From assembly GCA_022641835.1 (NCBI GenBank), contig CP048719.1:558001-622000 (forward strand): a stretch of DNA of 64,000 nucleotides, in the 5' to 3' direction. Every line of letters begins with the position of its first letter. Position 1 is the stretch's first letter. Position numbers and translations under genes: made by a program. The notes under the pieces were generated by a model that searched no databases, was not told the origin of the DNA, and worked only from the letters and a program-made list of their open reading frames with translations. This stretch comes from Petasospora fabianii. Taxonomy: Eukaryota > Ascomycota > Saccharomycetes > Phaffomycetales > Wickerhamomycetaceae. Below, one piece after another: positions 29,352-38,983 of the stretch.

Positions 29352-31531
29352 CAAAGTGTTGAAGTCGCAAGGTTAAGTCAAGACTGAAGAGACAGACATA
29401 TTTATAGATGATGATTGCTTATATGATTGATGATTGTTTTATTGCTCTTGATGATGATGATCACATGTGATGTGATGTCAATTGTAGCTACTTGTTTGAT
29501 TATCGTGGGCGATTGGAAGTTGGGCGTGTGAGTTGTGGGGAAAGATGTGCTTGGTTGTTGATCCATGATGGATGATCATGGGTTAATCTACTGCTAGTGA
29601 TGGTAGTGTATGTCCGGGTTCTCATGGTTGAAGTTTGGTTGAAGTTTTCTATATCATATCTAACATTGTAGTTGATTTAGGAAGAATATGATAAATACAC
29701 AATTTCATCTAGAGATGAGTTGGTTCTTTCTAAAGCTCATCCACTCCCCATGACAGAACGGGCCCCACCATATTACATCTTCTCGCCTCTTCCAGTCACC
29801 AGTCAACCAGTCACAGAGCCCATTGTCCTTAGGTTCAACGGTTTCAAAGGTTAGGCGTCCACCCCTGACGCATGCGCGTCATGAGTTGCATGTTGTGGTT
29901 ACAATTAAATAGCTCCTAATCACTAAAATCGTACTAAATATTGTTTGCCCCGAGTTTCATACCTAGTTTGCTAAAGTATAAAAACACTCATTTTCGAATA
30001 GTGGGAGTCTTTCTCCCTCGAAGACTAGGAGTTTTATAACTGACTTGTACATAAGCGTATCAGACAATTGCATCTGCTAATGATTAGAAGAGGGCATTGA
30101 ATAGGCTAGCAGTGTACCTGATTCACATCCTTTGAAGACATTAATGGATTGATAGCTATTAGATAACTAAGTTAGATGCGCTGGGGTTCCGTCAAGGTTC
30201 TTAAAGATCGTCAAAGGGGATGAAACGGTGAGGATTAACGCACATCACGGGCCCATCACAGAGCAAAGAGATGCACAGACTGGATAGGCCGTTTATCCCA
30301 CATCCCTGAAAAAGAACTCACTAAAGAACATGCATCATCGTTTTTCCTAACGAGGTAAATAAACAACAGTAATTGATAAGTTTACATGCCGGTCAAAGGC
30401 GGCTCCTTTTTTTTATTTATTTATTTACCTATTTACTTATTTTTTTTTTTTATTATTTTTTTTTGTTACATTTATTTTTTTATTACATTTTTTTTACTAA
30501 TATCAAATCTCCCTCGGCGAAGGGCGCGCGCGCGTGCGTGTCGGCGGGATTTGTGCGTGAAGTGAGCGCCAAGGGCGCCAACGAGGTGTCACGACGCACG
30601 TCCGGGCTGGGGCGCCTGCTGGGTACGAATATGAATGAAGAAGAAAAAAAAAACAACAACATGAATTTATGGTGAACGCCCGAGAGGAGTCAACATGCAT
30701 TGAAAGAGTAAAAACAGCCGTGGAGACAGTGGTGTTGTCGTTCTCACGCACAGCACAAGAGAGGGACGATCATATGTTACACTTAGAGCCAAGCCATGGC
30801 ACACAAATATGGGGCCACACTCTGATGATATACGTAACTTAGAGCTCTTAATTGAATGAAAGAAACAAAAAAGAAGGAAAAAAAACCCAGTTGAAATCTG
30901 GGCTTTGAATGGAAATTCCAAAAACTATAGACTTGTCTTTCCATCTGTCTCCATTTTAATTTACTTATTAATTTCCAAGCTTTAACTTGCTCCGGCGTGT
31001 ATGCAGGCATCTGCAACTGATGCCCCCAATGGATAACTGGGTGCATGGAGCTGCATGATAACTTCTGTCCCACTTGGCGAATCGGCGGGACAACGCACAA
31101 AAGAGAAAAACCTTGACGCTCGATGATGCCTGAATTGGCTTTTGTCCTCGCTCGGCGGCGCATAAAGGCTTTAGACTTTTATGCGTATCATGATTATTTC
31201 TGATAGTGTCAAGCTCGGGTCACTTTTTTCCCTCCCTGCCTTCCATCGTCAGTTATTTAATAGCCACGGATCCTCCATCCTGCACTTGACCCTTAATGAG
31301 GAGCACTTAGTATGAGGTCCCTGCCATTACTCAGTTCCATTATTCCACCACACCATACGTCCCGTTAGTGATTACTACTACTCCCCCGATTCACAGGCAA
31401 GCACGCACACACACACACAGACACAGACAAATTCCAGTACACTCTATATTTGACACACACCCCAAGCGCTATTTTTGCTACTCATTACTCTAGTACAAGC
31501 CCATATAAGCAGATTTTACACATTTATCGCC
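29352..31531. other. 2.2-kb gene-poor region with T tract and GC island
   Basis: The left part has TGATGATGA-type repeats after the zinc-ribbon gene. A T-rich tract spans about 30410-30497, immediately followed by a GC-rich island (30509-30622) with an alternating CG/TG run. An 8-bp inverted repeat CGCATAAA/TTTATGCG lies at 31159-31185. The last 150 bp are a C/A-rich leader of the next gene. A segment around 29890-30070 with a TATAAAAAC motif resembles promoter or LTR-like DNA but has no matching partner or coding part. Confidence 0.55.
30410..30497. repeat. T-rich homopolymer tract
   Basis: About 85 nt of T runs separated by A, AC or GTTACA occur on the plus strand, opposite in polarity to the A tracts at 27.8 and 28.7 kb. 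A GC-rich block follows directly. Confidence 0.85.
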
Positions 31532-32632
31532 ATGGAGCAGGTGCCATCCTACAATCAGTTTGAAGACTTTCTCTCATATGAGCCCACTACACATACCCCA
31601 CAGAATGGTGATTCCAATCCTTCTTTAGCCCTATCCTTCCCAGAGGATCAACAAAAATCTCAAATGGACTCTAGAGATGACCCCTTTGACATTCAGAGTT
31701 TACAAGACCTATTTACAATGCCCGATGCTATCAATACCGGTGCAGTTACCACTGACTCTATCAATTACTTTGACACTGGTCTCCCAGTTGTTTCAATGAA
31801 ACAATTTGCAGACACATACTTTGAAGATGCCATGTCTCTTGTCAACTCACCATCGTTGTCGAACAGTCTTAACACTACCCCATTATCTAATGCTACGCCG
31901 TCTTTAAAGAGCTCTTCAACTTGTCTCGATGATGAGAGTACGATTCTCTTTGGTCAAAATTGGGGAGCATCTGACTTGACCTTGGCAGCTTCAAATGATA
32001 CCACTGGTGCCAACACTCTATTTAACACATCTTCCTCTGCATTCATTCAACCACTCGAATCCCTTGAGTATACATCCCAATCTATTTTTCCATCTACACT
32101 TTCTGTCAATTCATCACCATACAATTCTGGATACTCAAGTGCTGCTTCTCCAGACAACCTCACCACCCATACCAAGAATCTCATGCGTCCAGGTACAAAA
32201 ACCAAATCCAAGTCACTCAGTTCAAACTCTAGTTCAAGATCCTCAACTTCATCTGCGTCTTCTACTTCCTCCACCACGAGTCGTTCACGTAGCTCTCTTG
32301 ATTCACGTCTCTCTTTACAGAGACTCGGTGAAGTTCTTCAAACAAAGAGTCAAGAAGAGACAATGAGAATTGAGAAATTTATCCTTGAAATCTTTCAAAA
32401 AGATCTCAAGTTCCCATTGGGTTATAAGACATGGATTCGTGATACTCCAGAGGAGCAACGTGAACAGATTTTGGAAGAATTGCATAATAGAGTAGCTCCA
32501 ACTCATCCACGTATGACTAAACAGTTATTGGAAACTGTTATTAGAAGAGCTACATATTCTATGATGCAGGGAAGATTAAGAAATGAAAGAAGAGCTGCTT
32601 CGAAAGGTCGTGCTATTGCTCGTAAGGCATGA
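31532..32632 (+). CDS. Regulator-like protein with a conserved-looking basic C-terminal module (unidentified)
   Basis: The chosen start (MEQVPSYNQFEDF, in CGCCATGG context) gives 366 residues. The N-terminal 230 residues are acidic/Ser/Thr/Asn-rich and disordered, like an activation domain. A Ser-run linker (SSNSSSRSSTSSASSTSS) follows. The C-terminal 100 residues look folded: SLQRLGEVLQ, an amphipathic helix MRIEKFILEIFQKDLKF, then GYKTWIRDTPEEQREQILEELH, and a very basic helix GRLRNERRAASKGRAIARKA. This layout suggests a nuclear regulator, but I recognise no named DNA-binding family. The long 5' C/A-rich leader and 3' flank suggest a regulated single gene. Confidence 0.82.
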   Translation: MEQVPSYNQFEDFLSYEPTTHTPQNGDSNPSLALSFPEDQQKSQMDSRDDPFDIQSLQDLFTMPDAINTGAVTTDSINYFDTGLPVVSMKQFADTYFEDAMSLVNSPSLSNSLNTTPLSNATPSLKSSSTCLDDESTILFGQNWGASDLTLAASNDTTGANTLFNTSSSAFIQPLESLEYTSQSIFPSTLSVNSSPYNSGYSSAASPDNLTTHTKNLMRPGTKTKSKSLSSNSSSRSSTSSASSTSSTTSRSRSSLDSRLSLQRLGEVLQTKSQEETMRIEKFILEIFQKDLKFPLGYKTWIRDTPEEQREQILEELHNRVAPTHPRMTKQLLETVIRRATYSMMQGRLRNERRAASKGRAIARKA

Positions 32633-34507
32633 AAAAGTTTTGAAGCAGTTGGACGGTTTATTTTTGGGAGTTTAATTTTGGTTTTCTTGGGATGTACGAG
32701 GTATTCTTATGATTTGTATAAAGGAGTTTTTCAATTAATTGTTGTAATGGTTTTCCCCTGGTTCTGCTTTTCTTCATTATCAGCTGATTGTTCTGCATGT
32801 ATAGTTTTGTATTCATCTTATTCTCAGCACAGCTTTCTTAATCAATGTTTGTTCCAGTTCACTTTGGATGACACTTGATGATGTAGTGGTACAGTTTATT
32901 CATGTCATTCCACCGAGATATAATTGGAAGATTCTGTAGTATCTCTGCTGGATTATGCAACTTGAGGTGTGCCACGGGTTACTTGAGCTCATTCATGTTG
33001 AACCATTACTGGGCCCAGCCGAACAAATCCCGGCTAGACATAGGGAGTGGTCAATGTATAGAGACAATCGTATGTCAGTGTCTGACTATGACTTCATACG
33101 AACTTCCTTTCGAATGCACTACAAGTGGAAATTGTCATCATGTCGAGTCACCGGCCCACTGTATACCTTTGTGCCTACGGAGCTCGTGAGGGTACGGGGG
33201 AGGGGAAGGATAAGAGTAGACGCAAACTATAGAGTAGAAGCTATATGAAGTACATATACAAACTACGAACCACTAGGGAGTTAACAGCGGTTTTTTCAAC
33301 GAGATTCAAAGATAAAATGCTACGTGAAGCGGTTGAATTCGGGGCCGCTTATGTCCACGCATAGTTTAAGCGGTTGAGCTTGAAAGTATTATGTACAAGA
33401 ACAATCGCTAAGGTTAACATGACAAAGATGGTAATGAGGTTTAATACATTGCTCGAGCCACGTCATCGTGTTGAATATGTTGGACACGAGACAAGAATGA
33501 AGCGTGTTTGAACAGTAGAGTGGATTCCAAAGTGACTGTAATATACTATGCTTCAATGCAATGAATGACTTCATGAGACAAACCAACCAGCAAACCCAAG
33601 AAACAGCACTGGTTTTACACAGTCCAAGACCCTTACTAACAAGTTAACTCCCAGCGGATAACACATCATCCGGAACTCATATGTCGTTTTACACGTTCCG
33701 TCAGGTTCTGTGCAGAGATTGCGCACACAGATTAGCGATGGGACAGTTGTCCTATACACCGAGGTTAAGCAAAGTGTAATTACCGGACTTAGGAAACACT
33801 TACCATCTCTTTGTATGTGCTCAGTATACAATTTGGGCTGCAGTGTCCGATCAGTTTGATGGGTGTGAAACACGAGCAAGTGGCTGGAGACACTGGTGAT
33901 ACTAATGTCTTCCGCTATGTTTGGGTTATTGACACTGAAATACATTACTACCCTTGTAAGTTAGACATAAGAAGATAGAAGATATGTCTTATTTCGGTTA
34001 TACAAGAACTACAATCATCAAAAGGTCCAGCCATATAGTACGCTTACGTTTACATGAGTAACAAGAGTCTCACCAATGCTTGCTCAACCCATTCCAGAAA
34101 TCACCAGCTTGATAGTTTATGTAATATTACCTAGGTATGTGAACCCTTTACACATCAAAGTGGTGCCATTCAAATGCTGGTTGTATTAATATGGTTGAAT
34201 ATAAGCGAACAGGGACCAAAGATAAATCTGGAGACTATGATGTCATCGTGGGAATGGGTGCGGATACGATTTCCGAGGGCATTTCTGAGACCACCAGATA
34301 ATGCACGTGACGCGCAAACGCGCGCTTAATCTGTTTAAGGTGCTTAGTTACTCCCGGAACTCAGGCGCTCACGTGCACTTCCTGCGTGTCTCTGGGGAAA
34401 CATTGCTGAGTTGACCGGTCCAACTTTGATTGATCGCGTGGTTTATCCATTTCCTACTTTCTCCTTCACCCTTAAGAGCAGAGTGACGGTAGTCAAAGAC
34501 ACAGAAT
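32633..34507. other. 1.9-kb gap before the SNF1 beta-subunit gene
   Basis: The first 250 bp are T-rich 3' flank. A 124-codon minus-strand frame at 33571-33945 has no recognisable motif. Near the right end are two CACGTG sites (34304-34309 and 34370-34375) with GACGCGC and AACGCGC elements between them, in promoter position for the SNF1 beta-subunit gene. No RNA gene is seen. Confidence 0.5.
34304..34375 (+). promoter_or_regulatory. Two CACGTG boxes flanking MCB-like ACGCG motifs
   Basis: CACGTG occurs at 34304 and 34370, about 200 and 133 bp before the SNF1 beta start codon. ACGCGC copies follow the first box directly. E-box factors (Cbf1/Pho4 type) and an MBF-like factor are candidates; assignment is inference. 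Confidence 0.4.
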
Positions 34508-35914
34508 ATGGGTAATAACACCTCTGCAATGCAGAGAAGACGCTCTTCTGCGGCTACCCAGAATAGTGAGTGATCATTTCCTTTCCATCCCCTTCTCAGA
34601 GCCTATTGCAGTTTTGATGCTTATCGGGACTGCCTCGGTTTCAGACTACTGATCACCCCTTGATTGCCTCAAGCGGTTGTTGTGGGGTTTAGTGTTTTAC
34701 TTTTGTCTTAGCTACTAACAATGCTTGATTTAGAAGACAAACCTCATACCTCACATCGGGAATACACCGGGGTCAATTCAGGGCTGGGCCCTGCCAAGCT
34801 TAAGAGTGGTCCCGTGGTTACTGGTGAACACGCCACCGTGTATGGTGATCGACACAGTATGGTATCTGGTACTGATCCTATATATTCTGAAAAGCCAATG
34901 ACTGAGACTGCGATTAAACCAAAAGTTACAACCCCGAGTATCATTTTGGATGATCTTATCGGTACCGATACGGACTATTTCAGTAGAAACCCTGATCATC
35001 TTGAAGTTACAACGTCTAATGTGTTTGGTGAGGATGATGATGGATATGGGATAGATGAAGATTTGGTATCACCCGTTGAAGGGGATGAACAGAAGAGTAG
35101 AGTCAAGTTGAGATTTACACAAGATGGGTTAAAAGTTCAAGATTCTGTTTATGTTGTTGGTTCATTTGATCATTGGAGACGTAAAGTTATGCTTGAACCA
35201 GATTATGATAAAGATGGCAAATTATATTTTAAGACGGTATTAACTCTACCCGCTGGTGTCTATAAAGTGAAGTTTTTGGTTAATGGATACGTGAAGCTTA
35301 GTACTCGTGGATTGGCTACAGCTACGGAAAAGTCTGGAAACTTGGTTAATTGGTTTGAAGTAACGGAACAGGATTCTACCGTTGGTGAAATTGAAGCTGG
35401 TGAGATTGAACGTTTGAAGATTTATTCTAATTTCCGCAAATCAACTCCATCTATTTTACAAGATCCAAGTCAACAATCATTAAAATCACCAGAGTATTCA
35501 CGCAGTACTACACCTGCTCCAATTGATCTTCATCAGCCAAGAGAACAATATGAATATTCTCAAGAAGTGCCCAAGATATTTGAGACCCCCTCGAGCCCAG
35601 ATGAAGTTCTTCCCTCTATGGATGAAGAGTTTATTCATAAACATGCTATACCAGAACTACCTGTTTACCTGAATAACAACTATTTGAACAAACATTTCAC
35701 AACACATCATACACCAACGGGAGATACGGCACATTTAGCAAAGACAAACTTGATGCAGGGTCTTAACTCACACATCATCCCACATGTTAACTTGAACCAT
35801 TTGTTAACATCAAACATCAAGAATGATGTCTTGGGTGTTGCCTGTACAACGAGATATAGTGGTAAGTTTGTAACTCAGATCATGTACTCTCCAGCTTCTG
35901 ATGAGCTAGAATGA
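34508..35914 (+). CDS. SNF1/AMPK complex beta subunit (Gal83/Sip2-like), one intron
   Basis: Exon 1 (34508-34565) encodes MGNNTSAMQRRRSSAATQN plus one base. The 168-nt intron 34566-34733 has donor GTGAGT, branch TACTAAC (34713-34719) and acceptor TAG. Exon 2 is 34734-35914, giving 412 residues. The spliced N-terminus supplies MGNNTS, an N-myristoylation signal as in Sip2/Gal83, and an RRRSS site. The middle has a CBM48 glycogen-binding domain (VYVVGSFDHWRRKVM to TEKSGNLVNWFEV). The C-terminal AMPKBI domain (PVYLNNNYLNKHFT to VTQIMYSP) binds the Snf1 kinase and Snf4. The subunit tethers and localises the kinase for growth on non-glucose carbon. An ATG at 34721 overlaps the intron end and is not the start. 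Confidence 0.93.
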
Positions 35915-36670
35915 GTTATTCAAAGAATCGCAAGATAAGATTATACAAGGGTGATGTAATGAAGGGAGCAAAGTGCAAAGCGGTATGACTGAACATTGTA
36001 GAGAACTAACTCGTTACTTCTAATGGTTAGTAAACACTGTACTCAACTTAACTCTGTCTCCTATTTACTACCAGCCACAATACAGTCTTTTAGTCATCAT
36101 GACCTATCATCATTGCCGGATTGATGTAGCTCGGATATTAGTGGAGTTAAAGGGGCAATTACTCCGTTAACAAAAAGCCCTCAAAGTGTTAAACCTGACA
36201 GTTTAAACAAACACAATCTCTAATCAGCTCAGGGATTTTTTCCCCTCTCTGTTATACAGTTCACTTAGTGGACGGCTGGCATTGACATAAACAATGAATG
36301 CCCCTATTCAAAAGATCAAACAGATGAAGAGATTTTAGAGATTATAGAGGAGGAGAGACTATATGAGGAATACCGCAGCTGAAATTCTCTCGGGAGCACC
36401 GGCCGTGCTGGGCAGAGCGACCGGTGGGCCACGCACAGGGCTTTTTTCCAGGGCACGCACAGATCTTGAGCCGCGCACGCACAGACTCACCACCTAGTCT
36501 AAACCACTCATGCACAAGGCGCGTAGACAGGGCAGCAGTGCATTTTGAAGAAAAATGCCTCAGCGGTAGTTGTATAAAACCACAGCAGCCGCTGCTTGAA
36601 CTTGTGTTGTTTGCGCCCACCTTCAAGAGGTTCACATAAACAGTACTTCCTATAGACCTTCAGGAATCAA
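35915..36670. other. Gap upstream of the CaaX-protein gene
   Basis: This 756-bp region combines the 3' flank of the SNF1 beta gene with a promoter. Its right part is GC-rich (36375-36540) and contains three ACGCACAG repeats. No coding frame of note is seen. Confidence 0.55.
36431..36484 (+). promoter_or_regulatory. Three direct ACGCACAG repeats
   Basis: ACGCACAG occurs at 36431-36438, 36455-36462 and 36477-36484, spaced 24 and 22 bp start to start, all in the same orientation. The array lies 187-240 bp before the start at 36671, a normal activator-site position. The binding factor is unknown to me. Confidence 0.55.
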
Positions 36671-38095
36671 ATGGCCACTTTCGTCTACACAAGCGTCGAT
36701 CAGGCTACCGAAGAGCGTTATGGAGATCTGTGGAGTTGGTACCTTGAATCTCTTGAGTCCGGAGAATTTGAAAACATTGTACAAGACACGCGGCGGCGTG
36801 TCGCTTTAGATCAGTTTGTCTCAAAGTACGTTACAAGCTATGATTCCAATATCTTGATCTTACTATTGCCATCCGAAGACATCAGTCGCTCACCGAGTCT
36901 TCTAACGTCGTTGCTCTCACGATACTATGACCTCAATAACAACGGAGACATGCAGATGACTGTGACAATTACTCCGATCGGAACAATCTCCGGTACTCAG
37001 ACATCTGTTATCATGGCTAGAGAGGTTCAGCGGCCATCAACATTGTCTCATAGACATTCTTCCAATAAGCACATTCAACAAAGCGTCGATGCAGATTCAG
37101 TGTTAAGTGGTGAGCTCGGATACGTTCCATCTCTCCATATGGGTAGTAAAGACACCAAGAGCAACACTACAACCATCACAATGCAAGATGATAGTGATGA
37201 TGAAGATACAGAGCAGGATTTACAAAGCATCAATTCATCTTCGTCGATTACCTCGTCCTCTCCGTCTTCATCATCCGCATCCTCCACACACTTATCAATC
37301 ACTGGTGCCTCCCTGACAAGGGTAATTACAATCCAGGACAACTATGACCCAAGGATATATTCAGAATCACCAACGGAACCAATCGTGCGGGTCACGACTC
37401 AAGGTGATGCTTCTGCAATGAGTTACAGCGAAGGTGAAGTCTCATCTCGTCATGAGAGTCAATTGACACAAGAGAGTTCAACATTATCACTCAAACCGTT
37501 CCCAACAATGGTTAGCACAACTTCTACATGTAATCATCGTCTTGTCCTCAGATCAATGCTATTGAGAAACCTTTCAACAAACGAGACCAAGACCGCCATA
37601 CGTCAAATCGAAGGTGATGGAATGGGTGACGATTGGATGCTCTATGATGAAACGTTCTCTATGACAAATTTACAACTTTTATCACTCGATGAAGTTGCCG
37701 AAGCCGGTGCTATGTCTTGTAAATTCCTCTTTTACGCCCTAATTGCAGACCCATCACCTACACAATTTGATAGTGATGATGAAGAACTCGCTGAGCACGA
37801 TCTCACAGTGGTGGAATTTGACGGTCATTTACAAAATACCAGTATGGACAGCACATACCCTATAAGATTTGTTCAGAGTAACACAACGGAAGCAACAACT
37901 CCATTAGTGTTATCAAAGACAAACACTTTGAGAACTACACACGAATCTATCAGATCTGAGATGTTGATGCATAGACCAGATGCCACATATTCAGTCATTC
38001 AACAGTCAAAGTCCACTCCAACTTCAAGCTCCATTAGAAAGATTAAGAAGAAAAAAAGAAGCCATGTTAATACGGACAAATGTGTTATTATGTAA
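36671..38095 (+). CDS. Unidentified protein with polybasic CaaX (CVIM) lipidation signal
   Basis: The 474-residue protein starts MATFVYTSVDQATEERYGDLWSWYLESLE. Its first 120 residues look folded (VSKYVTSYDSNILILLLPSED). A Ser-rich acidic middle (SDDEDTEQD, SSSSITSSSPSSSSASS) separates this from a second ordered part (about residues 285-365, LVLRSMLLRNLSTNETKTAIRQIE and EVAEAGAMSCKFLFYALI). The C-terminus is KIKKKKRSHVNTDKCVIM: a lysine cluster followed by a perfect CaaX box with terminal Met, predicting farnesylation and plasma-membrane targeting, as in K-Ras type tails. No GTPase motifs occur and I do not recognise the family. Confidence 0.87.
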   Translation: MATFVYTSVDQATEERYGDLWSWYLESLESGEFENIVQDTRRRVALDQFVSKYVTSYDSNILILLLPSEDISRSPSLLTSLLSRYYDLNNNGDMQMTVTITPIGTISGTQTSVIMAREVQRPSTLSHRHSSNKHIQQSVDADSVLSGELGYVPSLHMGSKDTKSNTTTITMQDDSDDEDTEQDLQSINSSSSITSSSPSSSSASSTHLSITGASLTRVITIQDNYDPRIYSESPTEPIVRVTTQGDASAMSYSEGEVSSRHESQLTQESSTLSLKPFPTMVSTTSTCNHRLVLRSMLLRNLSTNETKTAIRQIEGDGMGDDWMLYDETFSMTNLQLLSLDEVAEAGAMSCKFLFYALIADPSPTQFDSDDEELAEHDLTVVEFDGHLQNTSMDSTYPIRFVQSNTTEATTPLVLSKTNTLRTTHESIRSEMLMHRPDATYSVIQQSKSTPTSSSIRKIKKKKRSHVNTDKCVIM

Positions 38096-38563
38096 CAAGA
38101 GAAACGACGGTTATGATAATTGATGCTATACAGTGCGGTATGACTAAATATTCGATAAATCTATAGACGATTAATAAGGTATGAAACTTGTAGTAGGTCA
38201 TTCGAGCTGGGTTTCACAGACAAGGGGGACAAGATCTGAGATCATAGAATAATACAATGACAAATAGGACATTAGGACACTATAATCATATTGATCTAAA
38301 GAAACTCAGGCTTCTTTAACCAATATTGTTGAGTCTATGCGGGCCCCCGGGATATCATATTTCCGCTTTAGGTAATCACTTCTCATGTCACCTTAGATCA
38401 GAGGACAGTAAACCCAACGAGATTGTACAACCGAATGATCACCTCTTCTCAATCATCAACTATAAATTAATGGCCAGATCCCCTGTTTTTGCTTTCATTT
38501 CTTCTTCCTTTATTCCACCATCAGCTGCCAAGGCATCATTATCTCATCTCCACACACTGAACA
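38096..38563. other. Intergenic gap
   Basis: This 468-bp stretch has a TATAAATTA-like element about 100 bp before the next gene and a pyrimidine-rich leader. Nothing else is evident. Confidence 0.4.
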
Positions 38564-38983
38564 ATGGCCTCCACTAGCACAGCTGAGAGCCAAACCATTC
38601 AACTCACATCATGCATCACCAACTCATCATTCCCCATCTCTCAGGCTCGTGCTTTCAATCTCAACAATTTCCGTTTGACAAACATCCTTGCTTCTGTTCC
38701 TTCCGATTGCACATTGGTCAATCCTAAACTTGATACCGATTTAGAAAAGAAGGTGCAACGATTCTCCAAAAGACGATACCTCCAAAGGGTCCTTGGTGTA
38801 CGTATCTTCAAGTGTAAAACCGACTCGGAAACTTGCTCAATTAATGAGAGACTTGGTGAACGGTGGGTAAGGGCATACCATGACTTGGTGAAGAATGATT
38901 GGGAGAGAACAAAGTTCTTAGCTACCGGTGCTATTAGGGATGGATTAGAGATTGATGAGATTATTGGGTTGTATAGTAGTTGA
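38564..38983 (+). CDS. Small hypothetical protein
   Basis: The 139-residue protein starts MASTSTAESQTIQLTSC. A Ser/Thr-rich first third is followed by a basic helical segment (DLEKKVQRFSKRRYLQRVLGVRIF), then INERLGERWVRAYHDLVKNDWERTKFLATGAIRDGLEIDEIIGLYSS, which looks like two or three amphipathic helices. It has no signal peptide or membrane segment. I recognise no family. The promoter has a TATA-like element and a CT-rich leader, which favours a real gene. Confidence 0.68.
   Translation: MASTSTAESQTIQLTSCITNSSFPISQARAFNLNNFRLTNILASVPSDCTLVNPKLDTDLEKKVQRFSKRRYLQRVLGVRIFKCKTDSETCSINERLGERWVRAYHDLVKNDWERTKFLATGAIRDGLEIDEIIGLYSS

Noticed and set aside
29890-30370. Possible solo LTR (TGTTG start, TATAAAAAC promoter, CAACA end)
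   Set aside because: No convincing paired end repeats, no target-site duplication and no second copy or element coding remnant in the window; ordinary promoter-like DNA explains it equally well.
33571-33945. 124-codon minus-strand frame between the unidentified regulator and the SNF1 beta gene
   Set aside because: No motif, membrane pattern or conserved block; kept only as a remark because it has an ATG start.
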